Shown: piece after piece, positions 30,872 to 41,490 of the stretch
Position numbering within the stretch: position 1 is the stretch's first letter
How the letters are laid out: each line of letters opens with the position of its first letter
Program-made: the position numbers and the translations under genes
The notes under the pieces: generated by a model
Told to the model about the DNA's origin: nothing
Seen by the model: only the letters and a program-made list of their open reading frames with translations
Databases searched by the model: none
DNA from: Nocardia asteroides
GTDB lineage: Bacteria; Actinomycetota; Actinomycetes; Mycobacteriales; Mycobacteriaceae
NCBI GenBank assembly: GCA_019930625.1
Contig: CP082844.1
Location: 1,488,001-1,552,000, forward strand
Direction: 5' to 3'
DNA length: 64,000 nt

Positions 30872-32029
30872 GTGGATGCGCGTTCGGCTGCGCTGGTCCG
30901 CGCCAATTTTCGTTCGGTGACCGAGTCGCCGAATGGACCCGAGCGGTTGGTCAGTGCGTTCTACGGACATTTGTTCGCCGAGGATCCCCGGCTGCGCGAA
31001 TTGTTCCCACCGGTCATGGAGATGCAAGCCAAGCGCATCGCCACGGCGATCCAGTACGTGCTCGATCACCTGGAGGACTGGGAGCGGGCGCAGGCATTCC
31101 TGGAGCAGCTCGCCCGCGACCACCGCAAGTACGGCGTCGAGGCCGCGCATTACGACATCGCCGGCCGTGCGCTGCTCGCGGCGTTCCGCGCCTACAACGG
31201 CGTGGCCTGGAATCGCGGCTTGGAGGAGGGCTGGCGCGACATCACCATCCTGATCTCCGCGTCCATGGCCATCGGCGCCAACTCCGACAAGTCGCAGCCG
31301 GTGTGGGAGGCCACGGTGGTCGGCCATCGCCGCGTGCTGGAGGACCTGGCCATCGTGCGGCTGCAATCCGACGGTCCGGTGCCCTACCAGGCCGGGCAGT
31401 ACGTGCCGGTCACGATTCCGCAGCGTCCCAAGATGTGGCGTTATTTCTCCCCGGCGATCCCGTCCAACCCCTATGGCGAGATCGAGTTCCACGTGCGCAA
31501 GATTCGCGGCGGCTGGGTGAGCCCCGCGATCGTCAACGAGACCAGGGTGGGCGACCGGTGGCAGATCGCCGGCCCGCTCGGCGGCCTGCGCGTCGACCGG
31601 GACAGCGGGCGCGACGTGCTCATGATCGGCGCGGGCACCGGCATCGCCCCACTGCGCGCACAGCTGATCGAAATGGGCCAGCGCGGCATCAACCCGCGGG
31701 TGCACTTCTTCATCGGCGGCCGCTACCCCTGCGACCTGTACGACGTGGAGAACATGTGGCAGCTCTCGCAGAGCAACCCATGGCTGACCATCGTTCCGGT
31801 GTGCGAGCAGAAGACCAACCCGTGGTGGTACCCGCATCCGCCGCAGGACGCACCGTACGGCATGCACCGGCGCCTGATCGGTAATCTTGGCGCCGTGGTC
31901 GCGAGCTTCGGCGCGTGGGAGGACCGGCAGATCCAGATCGCGGGATCGGCCCGGATGATCGCGGACACCCGGCGCGCGCTCATCGCGGTCGGCACGCCGG
32001 AGCAGAACATCAGCTGCGACCCTGTGTAA
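30872..32029 (+). CDS. Flavohaemoglobin, type II (Rv0385-like)
   Basis: A 385-residue protein with an N-terminal globin domain (1-140), an FAD-binding domain (about 150-245) and an NAD-binding domain (245-385). The globin shows the distal Tyr31 (SAFYGHLF) and proximal His84 (ARDHRKYG). NAD-domain motifs are MIGAGTGIAPLRAQL and IAGSARMIADT. The FAD loop reads WRYFSPA rather than the canonical RxYS, as expected for the divergent type II flavohaemoglobins. Canonical relatives convert nitric oxide to nitrate; type II proteins are reported to differ in electron donor. The start is GTG 30872 with AAAGGAAG upstream. It matches Rv0385 next to clpB. Confidence 0.9.
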   Translation: MDARSAALVRANFRSVTESPNGPERLVSAFYGHLFAEDPRLRELFPPVMEMQAKRIATAIQYVLDHLEDWERAQAFLEQLARDHRKYGVEAAHYDIAGRALLAAFRAYNGVAWNRGLEEGWRDITILISASMAIGANSDKSQPVWEATVVGHRRVLEDLAIVRLQSDGPVPYQAGQYVPVTIPQRPKMWRYFSPAIPSNPYGEIEFHVRKIRGGWVSPAIVNETRVGDRWQIAGPLGGLRVDRDSGRDVLMIGAGTGIAPLRAQLIEMGQRGINPRVHFFIGGRYPCDLYDVENMWQLSQSNPWLTIVPVCEQKTNPWWYPHPPQDAPYGMHRRLIGNLGAVVASFGAWEDRQIQIAGSARMIADTRRALIAVGTPEQNISCDPV

Positions 32030-32043
32030 CGAAGGAGGCCCCG

Positions 32044-32823
32044 TTGGGGGACCCGAGCACGCTCGGTAACGGTGCGGATCAGGCGCCGGAGTGGACTTCG
32101 ACCGTCGTCGGTCATCACCGGTTACGGCACGATCTCGCGGTGATCCGCCTGATCGGCGAATTCGTGCCGTTCGCCGCGGGGCAATCGGTCGAGGTGCGGG
32201 TGCCGCAGCACCCCGGTGTGCGGCGCAGGCTCTCACCCGCGCTGCCGCCGTCACTGGACGGCAAGCTGGAATTCCACGTGCGCACGGTGCCGGGCGGCTG
32301 GTGCAGCGGCGCGATCGTGGCCGACACCCAGCCGGGCGACGAGTGGCGCATCGGCGCTCCGCTCGGCGGGTTCTGGGTCGACCCCGACGGCGACGAAGTG
32401 GTGATGATCGCGGGTGGCACGGGATTGGCGCCGATGCGCGCGCAGATCCTGGAGCTGGCCCGCAAGCCGTCGCCACCGCCCACCTATCTGTTCATCGGCG
32501 GGCGATCCCCCCGCGACCTGTACGCCTCGGACATGCTCTTCCTGCTGGCCGCCGAATTACCTTGGCTCACCGTGATTCCGGTGGTCGAGAGTCCGGAGGA
32601 CCCGGACTGGGTCGATGAGTGGTACGAGCAGTCCCGCGTCGACATCGGCTTCCCGCCCGACGACATGCTGTACGGGACGCTCGCCGACGTCCTGGGCTCC
32701 CATGGCGCATTCCTCGAGCACCAAGTGCTGGTCTGCGGCTCACCGGCCATGGTCCAGACCACAGTGGACCGCCTCCTGGAAACGGGAACTCCCCCGGAGC
32801 GGATCCAATTCGAGGGCCTGTGA
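32044..32823 (+). CDS. Globin-less flavohaemoglobin-type FAD/NAD reductase
   Basis: A 259-residue protein equal to the reductase half of its upstream neighbour. An FAD-binding barrel (about 15-110, with FVPFAAGQSVEVRVP and RRRLSPALPPS) is followed by an NAD-binding domain (VVMIAGGTGLAPMRAQILEL and VCGSPAMVQTT). No globin domain is encoded before it. It starts with TTG at 32044, five bases after GGAGG and 15 bases after the flavohaemoglobin stop, so the two are translated together. It could pass electrons to a separate globin or other acceptor. The stop abuts the stop of the convergent gene at 32824. Confidence 0.87.
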   Translation: MGDPSTLGNGADQAPEWTSTVVGHHRLRHDLAVIRLIGEFVPFAAGQSVEVRVPQHPGVRRRLSPALPPSLDGKLEFHVRTVPGGWCSGAIVADTQPGDEWRIGAPLGGFWVDPDGDEVVMIAGGTGLAPMRAQILELARKPSPPPTYLFIGGRSPRDLYASDMLFLLAAELPWLTVIPVVESPEDPDWVDEWYEQSRVDIGFPPDDMLYGTLADVLGSHGAFLEHQVLVCGSPAMVQTTVDRLLETGTPPERIQFEGL

Positions 32824-33993
32824 TCAGTACAGCGGATCGTGGCGGATGTTCTTCGCGAGCGTTCCCGCTGCCATGAGGCGGAACTTCGTGGTCTGCACCA
32901 TCGATGGGGAACCGGCGATCTGCACGTCGCGGTCGGACCAGGCGCCGAAGCTCGCGACGACCTTGCCGATCTGGCCGGTGACTCGGGGTTCCAGACCGGG
33001 CCATGTGGTGCGGGGCTCGTCGGGTTCGGTGTACCACCACGGGTTTTCGTCGTGCTCACTGACCGGCGTGACGGTGAGCCAGCGGTTGGCCATCGCCAGC
33101 TTGCTCAGCGTTTCCAGGTCGTAGAGGTCGCACGGGTGGTGACCGCCGACGAACAGGTGCACCTTCGGATTGGTCCGCCGCATCGCCATCGACATCAGTT
33201 GTGCCCGCAGCGGCGCGATGCCGGTGCCGCAGCCGACCATCAGCATCTTGCGTTTGATGTTGCGCGGAACGCCGAGCCCGCCGAGTGGTGAGCCGAGCAG
33301 CCACTGGTCGCCGACGACGGTCTGGCCGACGACGGCCGAACTGACCCAACCGCCCAGCACGCTCCGGACGTGGAACTCGATCTCCCCGTTGGCATTCGCG
33401 GGCACCGCGGGCGAGAGATAGCGCCACATGCGCGGCCGCGAGGGGATCTGCACGCTCAGGTACTGACCCGCCGCGTAGTGCATCGGCTGGTCCAGTTGCA
33501 GCCGGACGACGACCAGGTTGCGCAGCACCTCACGCCGCTCGATCACGGTGCCGGTCCACACCGGCGGCGTGGCCTCCTTCTCCGCCGCGCCGATCATGGT
33601 GTCGGCGATGATCTTCAGGCCCTCGTCCCAGGCCCGGTCGACCTCGTCGGTCCACATCTCCGTGCCCGCGAACACCTTGACGGCGGTCTTCAGCGCGGTG
33701 GACACGGCGGTGTAGTGCGCCGGCTGCACGCCGTACTTGCGATGGTCCCTACCGAGTTGGGCGAGGAAAGGCAGGAGCTTGTCGGGCTCCTCCAACCGGT
33801 CCAGCGCGTAGGAGATGGCCTTGACCAGGCGATCGCGCTGGGCGTCCATCGCGGCGGGAAAGAAATCGCGGACATGCGGGTAATCGGTGAACAAGATCGC
33901 GTAGAACGATCTCGCCAGTTTCTCCGGTCCCCCGTCCTCCGCAGCAACTGCCTTGAACGTGGTTCTGATCAAAGCGACAGTGCGCGAATCCAT
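32824..33993 (-). CDS. Second flavohaemoglobin, type II-like
   Basis: A 389-residue paralogue of the 30872-32029 protein. Globin Tyr31 and His84 (SFYAILF, GRDHRKYG) fall at the same residue numbers. The FAD loop is WRYLSPA, and the NAD domain has MVGCGTGIAPLRAQL and IAGSPSMVQTT. I chose ATG 33993 (MDSRTVALIR), which aligns with the start of the paralogue; longer in-frame starts reach 34059. It is convergent with the globin-less reductase with no gap between the two stop codons. Confidence 0.88.
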   Translation of the reverse strand: MDSRTVALIRTTFKAVAAEDGGPEKLARSFYAILFTDYPHVRDFFPAAMDAQRDRLVKAISYALDRLEEPDKLLPFLAQLGRDHRKYGVQPAHYTAVSTALKTAVKVFAGTEMWTDEVDRAWDEGLKIIADTMIGAAEKEATPPVWTGTVIERREVLRNLVVVRLQLDQPMHYAAGQYLSVQIPSRPRMWRYLSPAVPANANGEIEFHVRSVLGGWVSSAVVGQTVVGDQWLLGSPLGGLGVPRNIKRKMLMVGCGTGIAPLRAQLMSMAMRRTNPKVHLFVGGHHPCDLYDLETLSKLAMANRWLTVTPVSEHDENPWWYTEPDEPRTTWPGLEPRVTGQIGKVVASFGAWSDRDVQIAGSPSMVQTTKFRLMAAGTLAKNIRHDPLY

Positions 33994-34059
33994 TGCCGTC
34001 ACAACCCCATTTCGCACTCGTTCACGAACCATGCCGGCGAGTGAGGTGCTGCGGGCCAC

Positions 34060-34526
34060 TCGACAGCAGCCGACGGAAAGGAGTGTAGGCGAGGTTTGCC
34101 AGCAACGGAATCTTTCGGAGGAACATCACGCGTGTAATTCTGTCGAAACGAGGTCGCCCGGCGAGACACGCCAGAGAAACCGACTGCACGACGGTGGATC
34201 TGGCATGAATTCGGTCGCGTTCACGGCGAATTGGCAACGGCCGCTTGGGAAATTCCATAGCGACTGGTCTGTTCTAGCGACATCAGGGCAACATGCATAT
34301 CGCCACACGTAAAGCAAACCGGGCATACCGCACCGTTACCGTGATCCGGTCTATGGTGAGCAATCCCAATTGATTCGACAACGAAATAACTTTCGCCACA
34401 TGACCTCTGCCGAACATGTTCTGGTTTACCGTCAGCAAATACAGGGTGATTCCGGCTCCCGAAACGACGAAGGCCCCGGCCTCGAATCGCGGTGTGCGAC
34501 CGAGGCCGGGGCCGTCGTCGTGCCGG
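34060..34526. other. Long, relatively AT-rich intergenic region; probable synteny breakpoint
   Basis: About 470 bases with clearly lower GC than the surroundings and no convincing gene; the short open frames have no ribosome sites or coding character. It holds the upstream region of the second flavohaemoglobin on its left and the hspR-operon terminator on its right. It also separates an Rv0385-like gene cluster from an Rv0353 (hspR) homologue. These are not neighbours in M. tuberculosis, so a rearrangement junction probably lies here. Confidence 0.55.
34472..34513 (-). terminator. Terminator of the dnaK-grpE-dnaJ-hspR operon
   Basis: A perfect 13-bp inverted repeat (GGCCCCGGCCTCG / CGAGGCCGGGGCC) with a 16-base loop starts 13 bases past the hspR stop. 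On the minus strand the stem is followed by TTCGTCGTTTC. This is a strong intrinsic-type terminator ending the heat-shock operon. Confidence 0.8.
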
Positions 34527-34946
34527 TTATCGCCGGTGCCTGCCGTCCTCACGACGATGCCGAGGCTGCCAGACGACCAACGCCGTACTGCGCTGCGGCG
34601 GCGAGAGATCGGGACGGTACCCGGCGCGCATTCGCTCCAGCTCCGCCGTCAGGTCCGCGACCTGGTTGCGCAGCTCTTCCACCTGATTGGTCAGTTCGAT
34701 GATGCGCTTGATGCCCGCCAGGTTGACGCCCTCGTCCTGGGACAGCCGCTGCACCTCGCGCAGCAGCTCCACGTCCCGGGCCGAGTAGCGCCGCCCCCCG
34801 CCCGAAGTGCGTTGCGGCGTGACCAGTCCCAGACGGTCATACGTGCGCAGCGTCTGCGCGTGCATGCCGGCCAGCTGGGCCGCCACCGAGATCATGAAGA
34901 ACTCGGCGCGCGACCCGCCGGACGCGTTCTTCGGTTCAGAGGACAT
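34527..34946 (-). CDS. hspR: Heat shock repressor HspR (MerR family)
   Basis: A 139-residue MerR-type DNA-binding protein that represses the dnaK operon and clpB by binding HAIR repeats, with DnaK as co-repressor. The winged helix reads FMISVAAQLAGMHAQTLRTYDRLGLVTP, followed by RRYSARDVELLREVQRLSQDEGVNLAGIKRI, and then a coiled-coil segment (about 88-110). The ATG at 34946 shares its A with the stop of dnaJ (TGATG), so it is translationally coupled. It is the last gene of the operon. HAIR sites for it are seen at 28498, 38770 and 38824. Confidence 0.96.
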   Translation of the reverse strand: MSSEPKNASGGSRAEFFMISVAAQLAGMHAQTLRTYDRLGLVTPQRTSGGGRRYSARDVELLREVQRLSQDEGVNLAGIKRIIELTNQVEELRNQVADLTAELERMRAGYRPDLSPPQRSTALVVWQPRHRREDGRHRR

Positions 34947-36103
34947 CACGCACCTGCCCATCCCGCCCGTGGATCGAAGCCGCTGAGCCGCTCCACCTCC
35001 TGGTAGCGCTTGAGCGCCTCCACGGCGTCACCGTCCAGCTTCTGCGGTATCGCGACCTTCACCGTCACCAGCAGGTCGCCCGCGCCGCCGCCACGCTTGG
35101 GCACGCCACGGCCGCGCACCCGCAGGATACGACCATCGGCGGTGCCCGGGGGCACCTTGACGCCGACCCGGCCGTCCAGCGTTGGCACCGAAACCGTTGT
35201 GCCCAGGACCAATTCACTGTAACTGACCGGCAGTACCAAGGTCAGGTCGTCGCCGTTGCGGCCGAAGACCTTGTCCTGGCTGACGTGGACGGTGACGAAG
35301 AGGTCGCCCGACGGCGCCCCGCGCAGTCCCGCCTCGCCTTGGCCGGCCAGCCGGATCCGTTGGCCGTCACCGACTCCCGGGGGAATCCGCACCGTGATGG
35401 TGCGCGTGCGGTTCTGGATGCCGTTGCCGTGACAGTCGACGCACGGGTCGTCGATGATCGAACCGCTGCCACGGCACTCGTCGCACGGCTCGCTGAAGCC
35501 GAACGCGCCCTGGTTGCGGCTGACGACGCCGGTGCCGTTGCAGATCGGGCAGACCCGCGGACTCGTGCCCGGTTTGGCTCCGCTGCCGTGGCACGTGGTG
35601 CACGGCGACGGGCTGGTCATCCGCAGCGGAACCGTGACGCCCTGGGCGGCCTCGCGGAAACCGAGCGTCGTCTCGGTCTCCACGTCGGCGCCGCGCCGGG
35701 GGCGGCTCGACGTCCGCGTGCCGCCCCGGTTGAACAGACCACCGAGCAGGTCACCGAGGCCACCGTCGGCGGCGCCCGCGCCGCCGAAGATGTCCCCGAA
35801 GGTGAATTCCTGCGAGAAGCCGCCACCCGCACCGGGACCGAACCCACCGCGACCGTAACCGCCACCCGCGAAGAGCTTGCGGGTGTCGTCGTACTCTTTG
35901 CGCTTGGCCGGATCCGACAGCACGGCATGCGCCTCGCTGACGGCTTTGAACCGCTCCTCGGCTTTGGTGTCACCGTGGTTGGCGTCCGGGTGCAAGTCAC
36001 GCGCGAGCTTGCGGTAGGCCTTCTTGATCTCGTCCTGCGAGGCGCCGGAGGAAATACCCAGCTCCTTGTAGAAGTCCTTTTCGATCCACTCCCGCTGGCT
36101 CAC
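34946..36103 (-). CDS. dnaJ: Chaperone DnaJ (type I, DnaJ1)
   Basis: A 385-residue Hsp40 co-chaperone that delivers substrates to DnaK and stimulates its ATPase. The J domain (10-75) carries the LHPDAN motif. A Gly-rich linker (80-130) follows. The zinc-binding region has four CxxCxGxG repeats ([32 protein letters not shown]). Two C-terminal beta domains bind substrate. It lies 24 bases after grpE and overlaps hspR. Confidence 0.97.
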   Translation of the reverse strand: MSQREWIEKDFYKELGISSGASQDEIKKAYRKLARDLHPDANHGDTKAEERFKAVSEAHAVLSDPAKRKEYDDTRKLFAGGGYGRGGFGPGAGGGFSQEFTFGDIFGGAGAADGGLGDLLGGLFNRGGTRTSSRPRRGADVETETTLGFREAAQGVTVPLRMTSPSPCTTCHGSGAKPGTSPRVCPICNGTGVVSRNQGAFGFSEPCDECRGSGSIIDDPCVDCHGNGIQNRTRTITVRIPPGVGDGQRIRLAGQGEAGLRGAPSGDLFVTVHVSQDKVFGRNGDDLTLVLPVSYSELVLGTTVSVPTLDGRVGVKVPPGTADGRILRVRGRGVPKRGGGAGDLLVTVKVAIPQKLDGDAVEALKRYQEVERLSGFDPRAGWAGA

Positions 36104-36127
36104 CGAGCATCTCCTCCTCTCGCGTCC

Positions 36128-36792
36128 TTATTGTTCGTTCGCGCCGGCATCAACATCCGATGCCTCTTCGGTCGGCTGGTCAGGGGTTTCCGTCGCATCG
36201 GCTACGCCGTCGGTTACCCCGACGAGCGCGTGCCGAAGCACCCTATCGCCAAAGCGATAGCCTTTGCGCATCACGATGCCGATCACCGGGTCGTGGCCGG
36301 AGCCCTCGTGCTGCACGGCCTCGTGCAGGGTCGGATCGAAAGGCTCGCCCTCCGAACCGAACTCCTCGAGGCCCTGCTTGAGCAGCGCGGCCGACAATTT
36401 GTCGGCCACCGACTTCAGCGGACCGGACTCCAGGTCGCCGTGCGCCCGCGCCCGGTCGAGATCGTCGAGCACGCCGAGCAGTTCGGTGACCACCGACGCC
36501 TTGGCGGAGTCGATCGCGGCCTTGCGGTCGCGCTCGACCCGGCGCCGGTAGTTGGCGTACTCCGCGGTCAGCCGCTGCAGGTCGGCGGTGCGCTCGGCGA
36601 GCTCGCCGCTGATGGTGTCGGCGAGCGCCTGGGCGTCGCCGCCGTTGTCGGCCTCCGCACCGTTGCCCGACTCCGGGGCCTGCGCGGCCGCGGCGCCGTT
36701 GTCCGCGGCCTGCTGCCGGATCTCACCGGTCTCCGGGTCGATCTTCCGGTTGTCGACGAAGGTGATCGGCTCCTTCTCAGAGTTGCCCTCGG

Positions 36793-36796
<4 letters not shown>
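36128..36796 (-). CDS. grpE: Nucleotide exchange factor GrpE
   Basis: A 222-residue protein that releases ADP from DnaK. It has an acidic, disordered N-terminus (1-65), a long coiled-coil helix (about 65-120, [28 protein letters not shown]) and the C-terminal beta wing ([35 protein letters not shown]), all typical of GrpE. Its ATG overlaps the dnaK stop by four bases. Confidence 0.96.
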
Positions 36797-38643
<1,847 letters not shown>

Positions 38644-38769
38644 TGTGGTTCCTCCTAGTTGACGTACCTATGTGTGTCGGTGCCGAGGCGGACAACCGCC
38701 CTGCGACGCCCGGTGAAGGACGCCGCGAGACCTCGCCCCTAGCACCTCACGGAGCACGGCCCCAGCAAT

Positions 38770-38790
38770 ACTGAGCGTGGTCGGCTCAAT
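38770..38790. promoter_or_regulatory. Degenerate second HAIR-like repeat upstream of dnaK
   Basis: ACTGAGC-N7-GCTCAAT has the right spacing and matches the HspR consensus CTTGAGT-N7-ACTCAAG at four of seven and five of seven positions. It lies between the strong HAIR and dnaK. Multiple HAIR sites upstream of dnaK are known in Streptomyces. Confidence 0.5.
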
Positions 38791-38823
38791 CCTGCCCGGC
38801 GGGCGTTCCGGAGTCAACCGAAA

Positions 38824-38844
38824 CTTGAGCCCTACACACTCAAT
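38824..38844. promoter_or_regulatory. HAIR operator for HspR upstream of dnaK
   Basis: CTTGAGC-N7-ACTCAAT matches the HspR consensus at six of seven positions in each half. It lies about 180-200 bases upstream of the dnaK start. HspR encoded at the end of the operon closes the feedback loop. Confidence 0.85.
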
Positions 38845-39044
38845 CTTGTCGAAAAGCTCAACGGGCGACGCGCGCGATTAATTCCCGGACGGCGGCACGG
38901 AGCCGGAAAATTCTCGGGTCGGCCCGAGACGCCGGGCTCGACCACGAGGCGTGTCGCATCCGCCGTCGGTCCGCACCCTCGGTTCCCCGCGGTGTCGCCG
39001 GTTCCCGCTTGATACCGTCGTCCGAACTGGCAGAATCGGCGGTC

Positions 39045-39482
39045 ATGGACTCCTCGGCGACGACCTCCTGCTGCGATGACGGCGACTACGACGTTCTGCA
39101 GTGGGACACCAGGGCCGACTGCGAGGTGCGCCAGATCCTCGACCGGGTCGCCGACAAGTGGTCGCTGCTGGTTATCGCGCTGCTGGACCAGCGCAGCCTG
39201 CGGTTCACCGAACTGAAGCGGGCGATCGACGGCGTCAGTCAGCGGATGCTCACCAAGACCCTGCGGCATCTGGAACGCGACGGACTGGTCCGGCGCACCG
39301 TGTACCCGACGATCCCGCCGCGGGTGGAATACGCGCTGACGCCGCTCGGCGCCAGTCTGCACGCCACGATCAACGCACTGGTCACCTGGACCGAGACGCA
39401 TCAGAACGAAATCGCCTCCGCCCGTGACGACTACGATCGCCGCGCGGCGGAGGAAGCGACGATGGGCGCCACCGCGCAGTAG
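39045..39482 (+). CDS. HxlR family transcriptional regulator
   Basis: A 145-residue winged-helix protein. CEVRQILDRVADKWSLLVI, LRFTELKRAIDGVSQRMLTKTLRHLERDGLV and YPTIPPRVEYALTPLG are the characteristic blocks of HxlR regulators. The conserved cysteine before the first helix, used for redox or aldehyde sensing in some members, is present, and an extra CC pair occurs near residue 9-10. It lies 58 bases upstream of a zinc alcohol dehydrogenase on the same strand. HxlR proteins often control a neighbouring oxidoreductase, so this dehydrogenase is a likely target. Confidence 0.9.
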   Translation: MDSSATTSCCDDGDYDVLQWDTRADCEVRQILDRVADKWSLLVIALLDQRSLRFTELKRAIDGVSQRMLTKTLRHLERDGLVRRTVYPTIPPRVEYALTPLGASLHATINALVTWTETHQNEIASARDDYDRRAAEEATMGATAQ

Positions 39483-39540
39483 GGTGACGACGGGCGTCCC
39501 GGCCGGGCCGCCCGCGCGCGCCGTCCATCGAGGAGCCGCC

Positions 39541-40704
39541 ATGAGGGCCGCCGTCGTCACCGCTGCCGAGTTCGAGGTCGCGCGGCTGCCCACGCCGCGG
39601 CCTGGCGCGGGTCAACTGCTGATCGACGTCGCGCGCTGCGGCATCTGCGGCTCGGACCTGCACGCGCGCACCCACGCCGACGAACTGGCCGACCTGGCCG
39701 TGGCCACGGGCTACGAACACTTCATGCGCTCGGAACAGAGCGTCGTGCTCGGGCACGAATTCAGCGGCACCGTGGTCGACTACGGGCCCGGCTGCCGCAA
39801 GCGGTGGAAGAGGGGAACCCCGGTCGTCGCGCTCCCGATCGTCCGGCACGGCGAGCAACCCCATCCGGTGGGGCTCTCGGCCGCTGCGCCGGGCGGCTAT
39901 GCCGAACAGGTGGTGGTCCAGGAATCGATGACCATGCCGGTGCCCAACGGCCTGCCCCTGGAACACGCCGCGCTGACCGAGCCCATGGCGGTGGCCTGGC
40001 ACGCCGTGCGCAGAGGCCGCGTGGGCAAGGGACAGACCGCGTTCGTCATCGGCTGCGGGCCGATCGGCTTGGCGGTGATCAGCATGCTGAAGGCCGCGGG
40101 CGTGCGCACCGTTGTCGCCAGCGACTTCTCGCCGCGCCGGCGAGAACTCGCCACGGCGTGCGGCGCGGATGTCGTGGTCGACCCGGCGACGGAATCGCCG
40201 TGGGCAGCCGCGCCGAAGAAGAGCCGGATCAACGACGTCACCGACATCCTGGGTCTCGGGTTCGACACCATGGACCGCCTGCGGCGGGTTCCGAACCTGC
40301 CATGGTGGTACGTCTTCCGGCTGGCGCACACGTTGAACGCGGGACCGGCCGGACCGGTGATCTTCGAATGCGTGGGCGTACCCGGGATCATCGACCAGAT
40401 CCTCACGGCCGCACCGCCGCTGTCGCGCGTGATCGTGGTCGGAGTGTGCATGGAGGCCGACCGCTTCCATCCCGCGATGGCGATCAACAAGGAAATCGAA
40501 CTGCGGTTCGTGCTCGGCTACGACCCCGGCGAGTTCCGTGACACCTTGTACATGCTCGCCGGGGGAAAAGTCGATCCCAGCCCGTTGATCACCGGGACCG
40601 TCGGGCTGGACGGCGTGGCGGACGCCTTCACCGCCCTGGGCAACCCGGAGCGCCACGCGAAGATCCTGATCGACCCGCGTGGTGTCGGCGCCGCGCCGAT
40701 CTGA
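39541..40704 (+). CDS. Zinc-dependent alcohol dehydrogenase
   Basis: A 387-residue MDR enzyme with catalytic zinc. CGICGSDLHAR and GHEFSGTVVDYG hold the zinc Cys and His-Glu residues. The nucleotide site is FVIGCGPIGLAVISMLKAAG. The usual four-cysteine structural-zinc loop is not evident, and there is a long insertion near residues 215-265. The substrate is unknown. GAGGAG lies before the ATG. It is probably regulated by the upstream HxlR protein and is convergent with the HhH-GPD gene, seven bases away. Confidence 0.88.
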   Translation: MRAAVVTAAEFEVARLPTPRPGAGQLLIDVARCGICGSDLHARTHADELADLAVATGYEHFMRSEQSVVLGHEFSGTVVDYGPGCRKRWKRGTPVVALPIVRHGEQPHPVGLSAAAPGGYAEQVVVQESMTMPVPNGLPLEHAALTEPMAVAWHAVRRGRVGKGQTAFVIGCGPIGLAVISMLKAAGVRTVVASDFSPRRRELATACGADVVVDPATESPWAAAPKKSRINDVTDILGLGFDTMDRLRRVPNLPWWYVFRLAHTLNAGPAGPVIFECVGVPGIIDQILTAAPPLSRVIVVGVCMEADRFHPAMAINKEIELRFVLGYDPGEFRDTLYMLAGGKVDPSPLITGTVGLDGVADAFTALGNPERHAKILIDPRGVGAAPI

Positions 40705-40711
40705 GAGCCGC

Positions 40712-41356
40712 TCAGGGCGCGGCGGCGAGGACCTCGTCGGCGATTTTCTCGTCCAGCGTCACCCGCACCAGGGCGGCGGCGAGTTCCGCGGTGTGGTGGT
40801 CCGGCGCCAGACGCGCCAGCCGGTCGGGGTCTTCCGGCAGCTGCACGCGCTTGGCGCCACGCAGTACGCGCTCGTCGAAGTGCGGCCGGACCCACGACCA
40901 GACGTCCTGGATCTCGCGCAGGAAGATATCGGCCCCGGTAGGACCGATGCCGTCGAACTCCTGGAGCAGTTCCGCGGCGCGCTGCGGGTCGTTGTCCGCC
41001 TTTTTCGCCAGTTCCCGCAGGTCACCGTGGTAGCGATCGAGTACGCGGGAGGCGTTGTGGCTCAGCCTCGTCGCGGTGCTCTCGTCGTATCGGCGGTAGT
41101 TCCCCCGCCCCAGCGCATCGACCAGCTCCTGCCAACTCGCGTCAGCGACCCGGTGCGGTGTCCGGTAACCGCTACAGATCAGCTCTCGCGTCGCCCCGAT
41201 CGCGATATCGGCGGAGATGCGGGCGCTGAGCAGCTGGGAAAGCATCAGCAACTGGAAAAGCGCGGCCGGTTTGTCATCGAGCGTGATACCCGCTTCCTCG
41301 GCATATCCCGTGCCCGCGCGGACGAGCAATTCGTGTACGACGTCCTCTTGGCTCAT
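40712..41356 (-). CDS. HhH-GPD family DNA glycosylase/endonuclease III-like protein
   Basis: A 214-residue, all-helical protein. LLMLSQLLSARISADIAIGAT corresponds to the first helices of the HhH-GPD fold. EFDGIGPTGADIFLREIQDVW is the helix-hairpin-helix, and a conserved Asp candidate follows in RPHFDERVL. The catalytic Lys of endonuclease III is replaced and the C-terminal 4Fe-4S cysteines are absent. It may therefore be a monofunctional glycosylase or a non-catalytic relative. A perfect 18-bp palindrome lies about 75 bases upstream of its start. Confidence 0.78.
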   Translation of the reverse strand: MSQEDVVHELLVRAGTGYAEEAGITLDDKPAALFQLLMLSQLLSARISADIAIGATRELICSGYRTPHRVADASWQELVDALGRGNYRRYDESTATRLSHNASRVLDRYHGDLRELAKKADNDPQRAAELLQEFDGIGPTGADIFLREIQDVWSWVRPHFDERVLRGAKRVQLPEDPDRLARLAPDHHTAELAAALVRVTLDEKIADEVLAAAP

Positions 41357-41427
41357 CGTTACCTCCTCTCGCTACCAGGGCGCATACCCGGGCGCGAGGG
41401 GGCTACACCGGCGGCGCGGCCGCGGTT

Positions 41428-41445
41428 CGGCGAAACGTTTCGCCG
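41428..41445. promoter_or_regulatory. Perfect 18-bp palindrome upstream of the HhH-GPD gene
   Basis: CGGCGAAACGTTTCGCCG is a perfect palindrome with no loop and no T-tract, so it looks like a repressor or activator operator rather than a terminator. It lies 72-89 bases upstream of the HhH-GPD start and 46 bases after the iniC-like stop. The binding protein is unknown. Confidence 0.5.
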
Positions 41446-41490
41446 CAGGTCACGGTGCTGTAGCGGTGCGGGCGCGGGGACATCCGCGGA

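Larger units (their letters stand above)
38644..39044. other. dnaK promoter region
   Basis: A 400-base region between divergent dnaK and an HxlR regulator. It contains two HAIR-type repeats (38770-38790 and 38824-38844), about 54 bases apart start to start and roughly 130-200 bases upstream of dnaK. A ribosome site AGGAGG lies just before dnaK. Nothing else is recognised. Confidence 0.65.

Noticed and set aside
34126-34552. Small open frames in the 34.1-34.5 kb spacer
   Set aside because: No ribosome sites, no recognisable motifs, and composition unlike neighbouring genes.
40712-41356. Calling the HhH-GPD protein endonuclease III (nth)
   Set aside because: It lacks the C-terminal 4Fe-4S cysteines and the catalytic lysine context, so only the fold is claimed.
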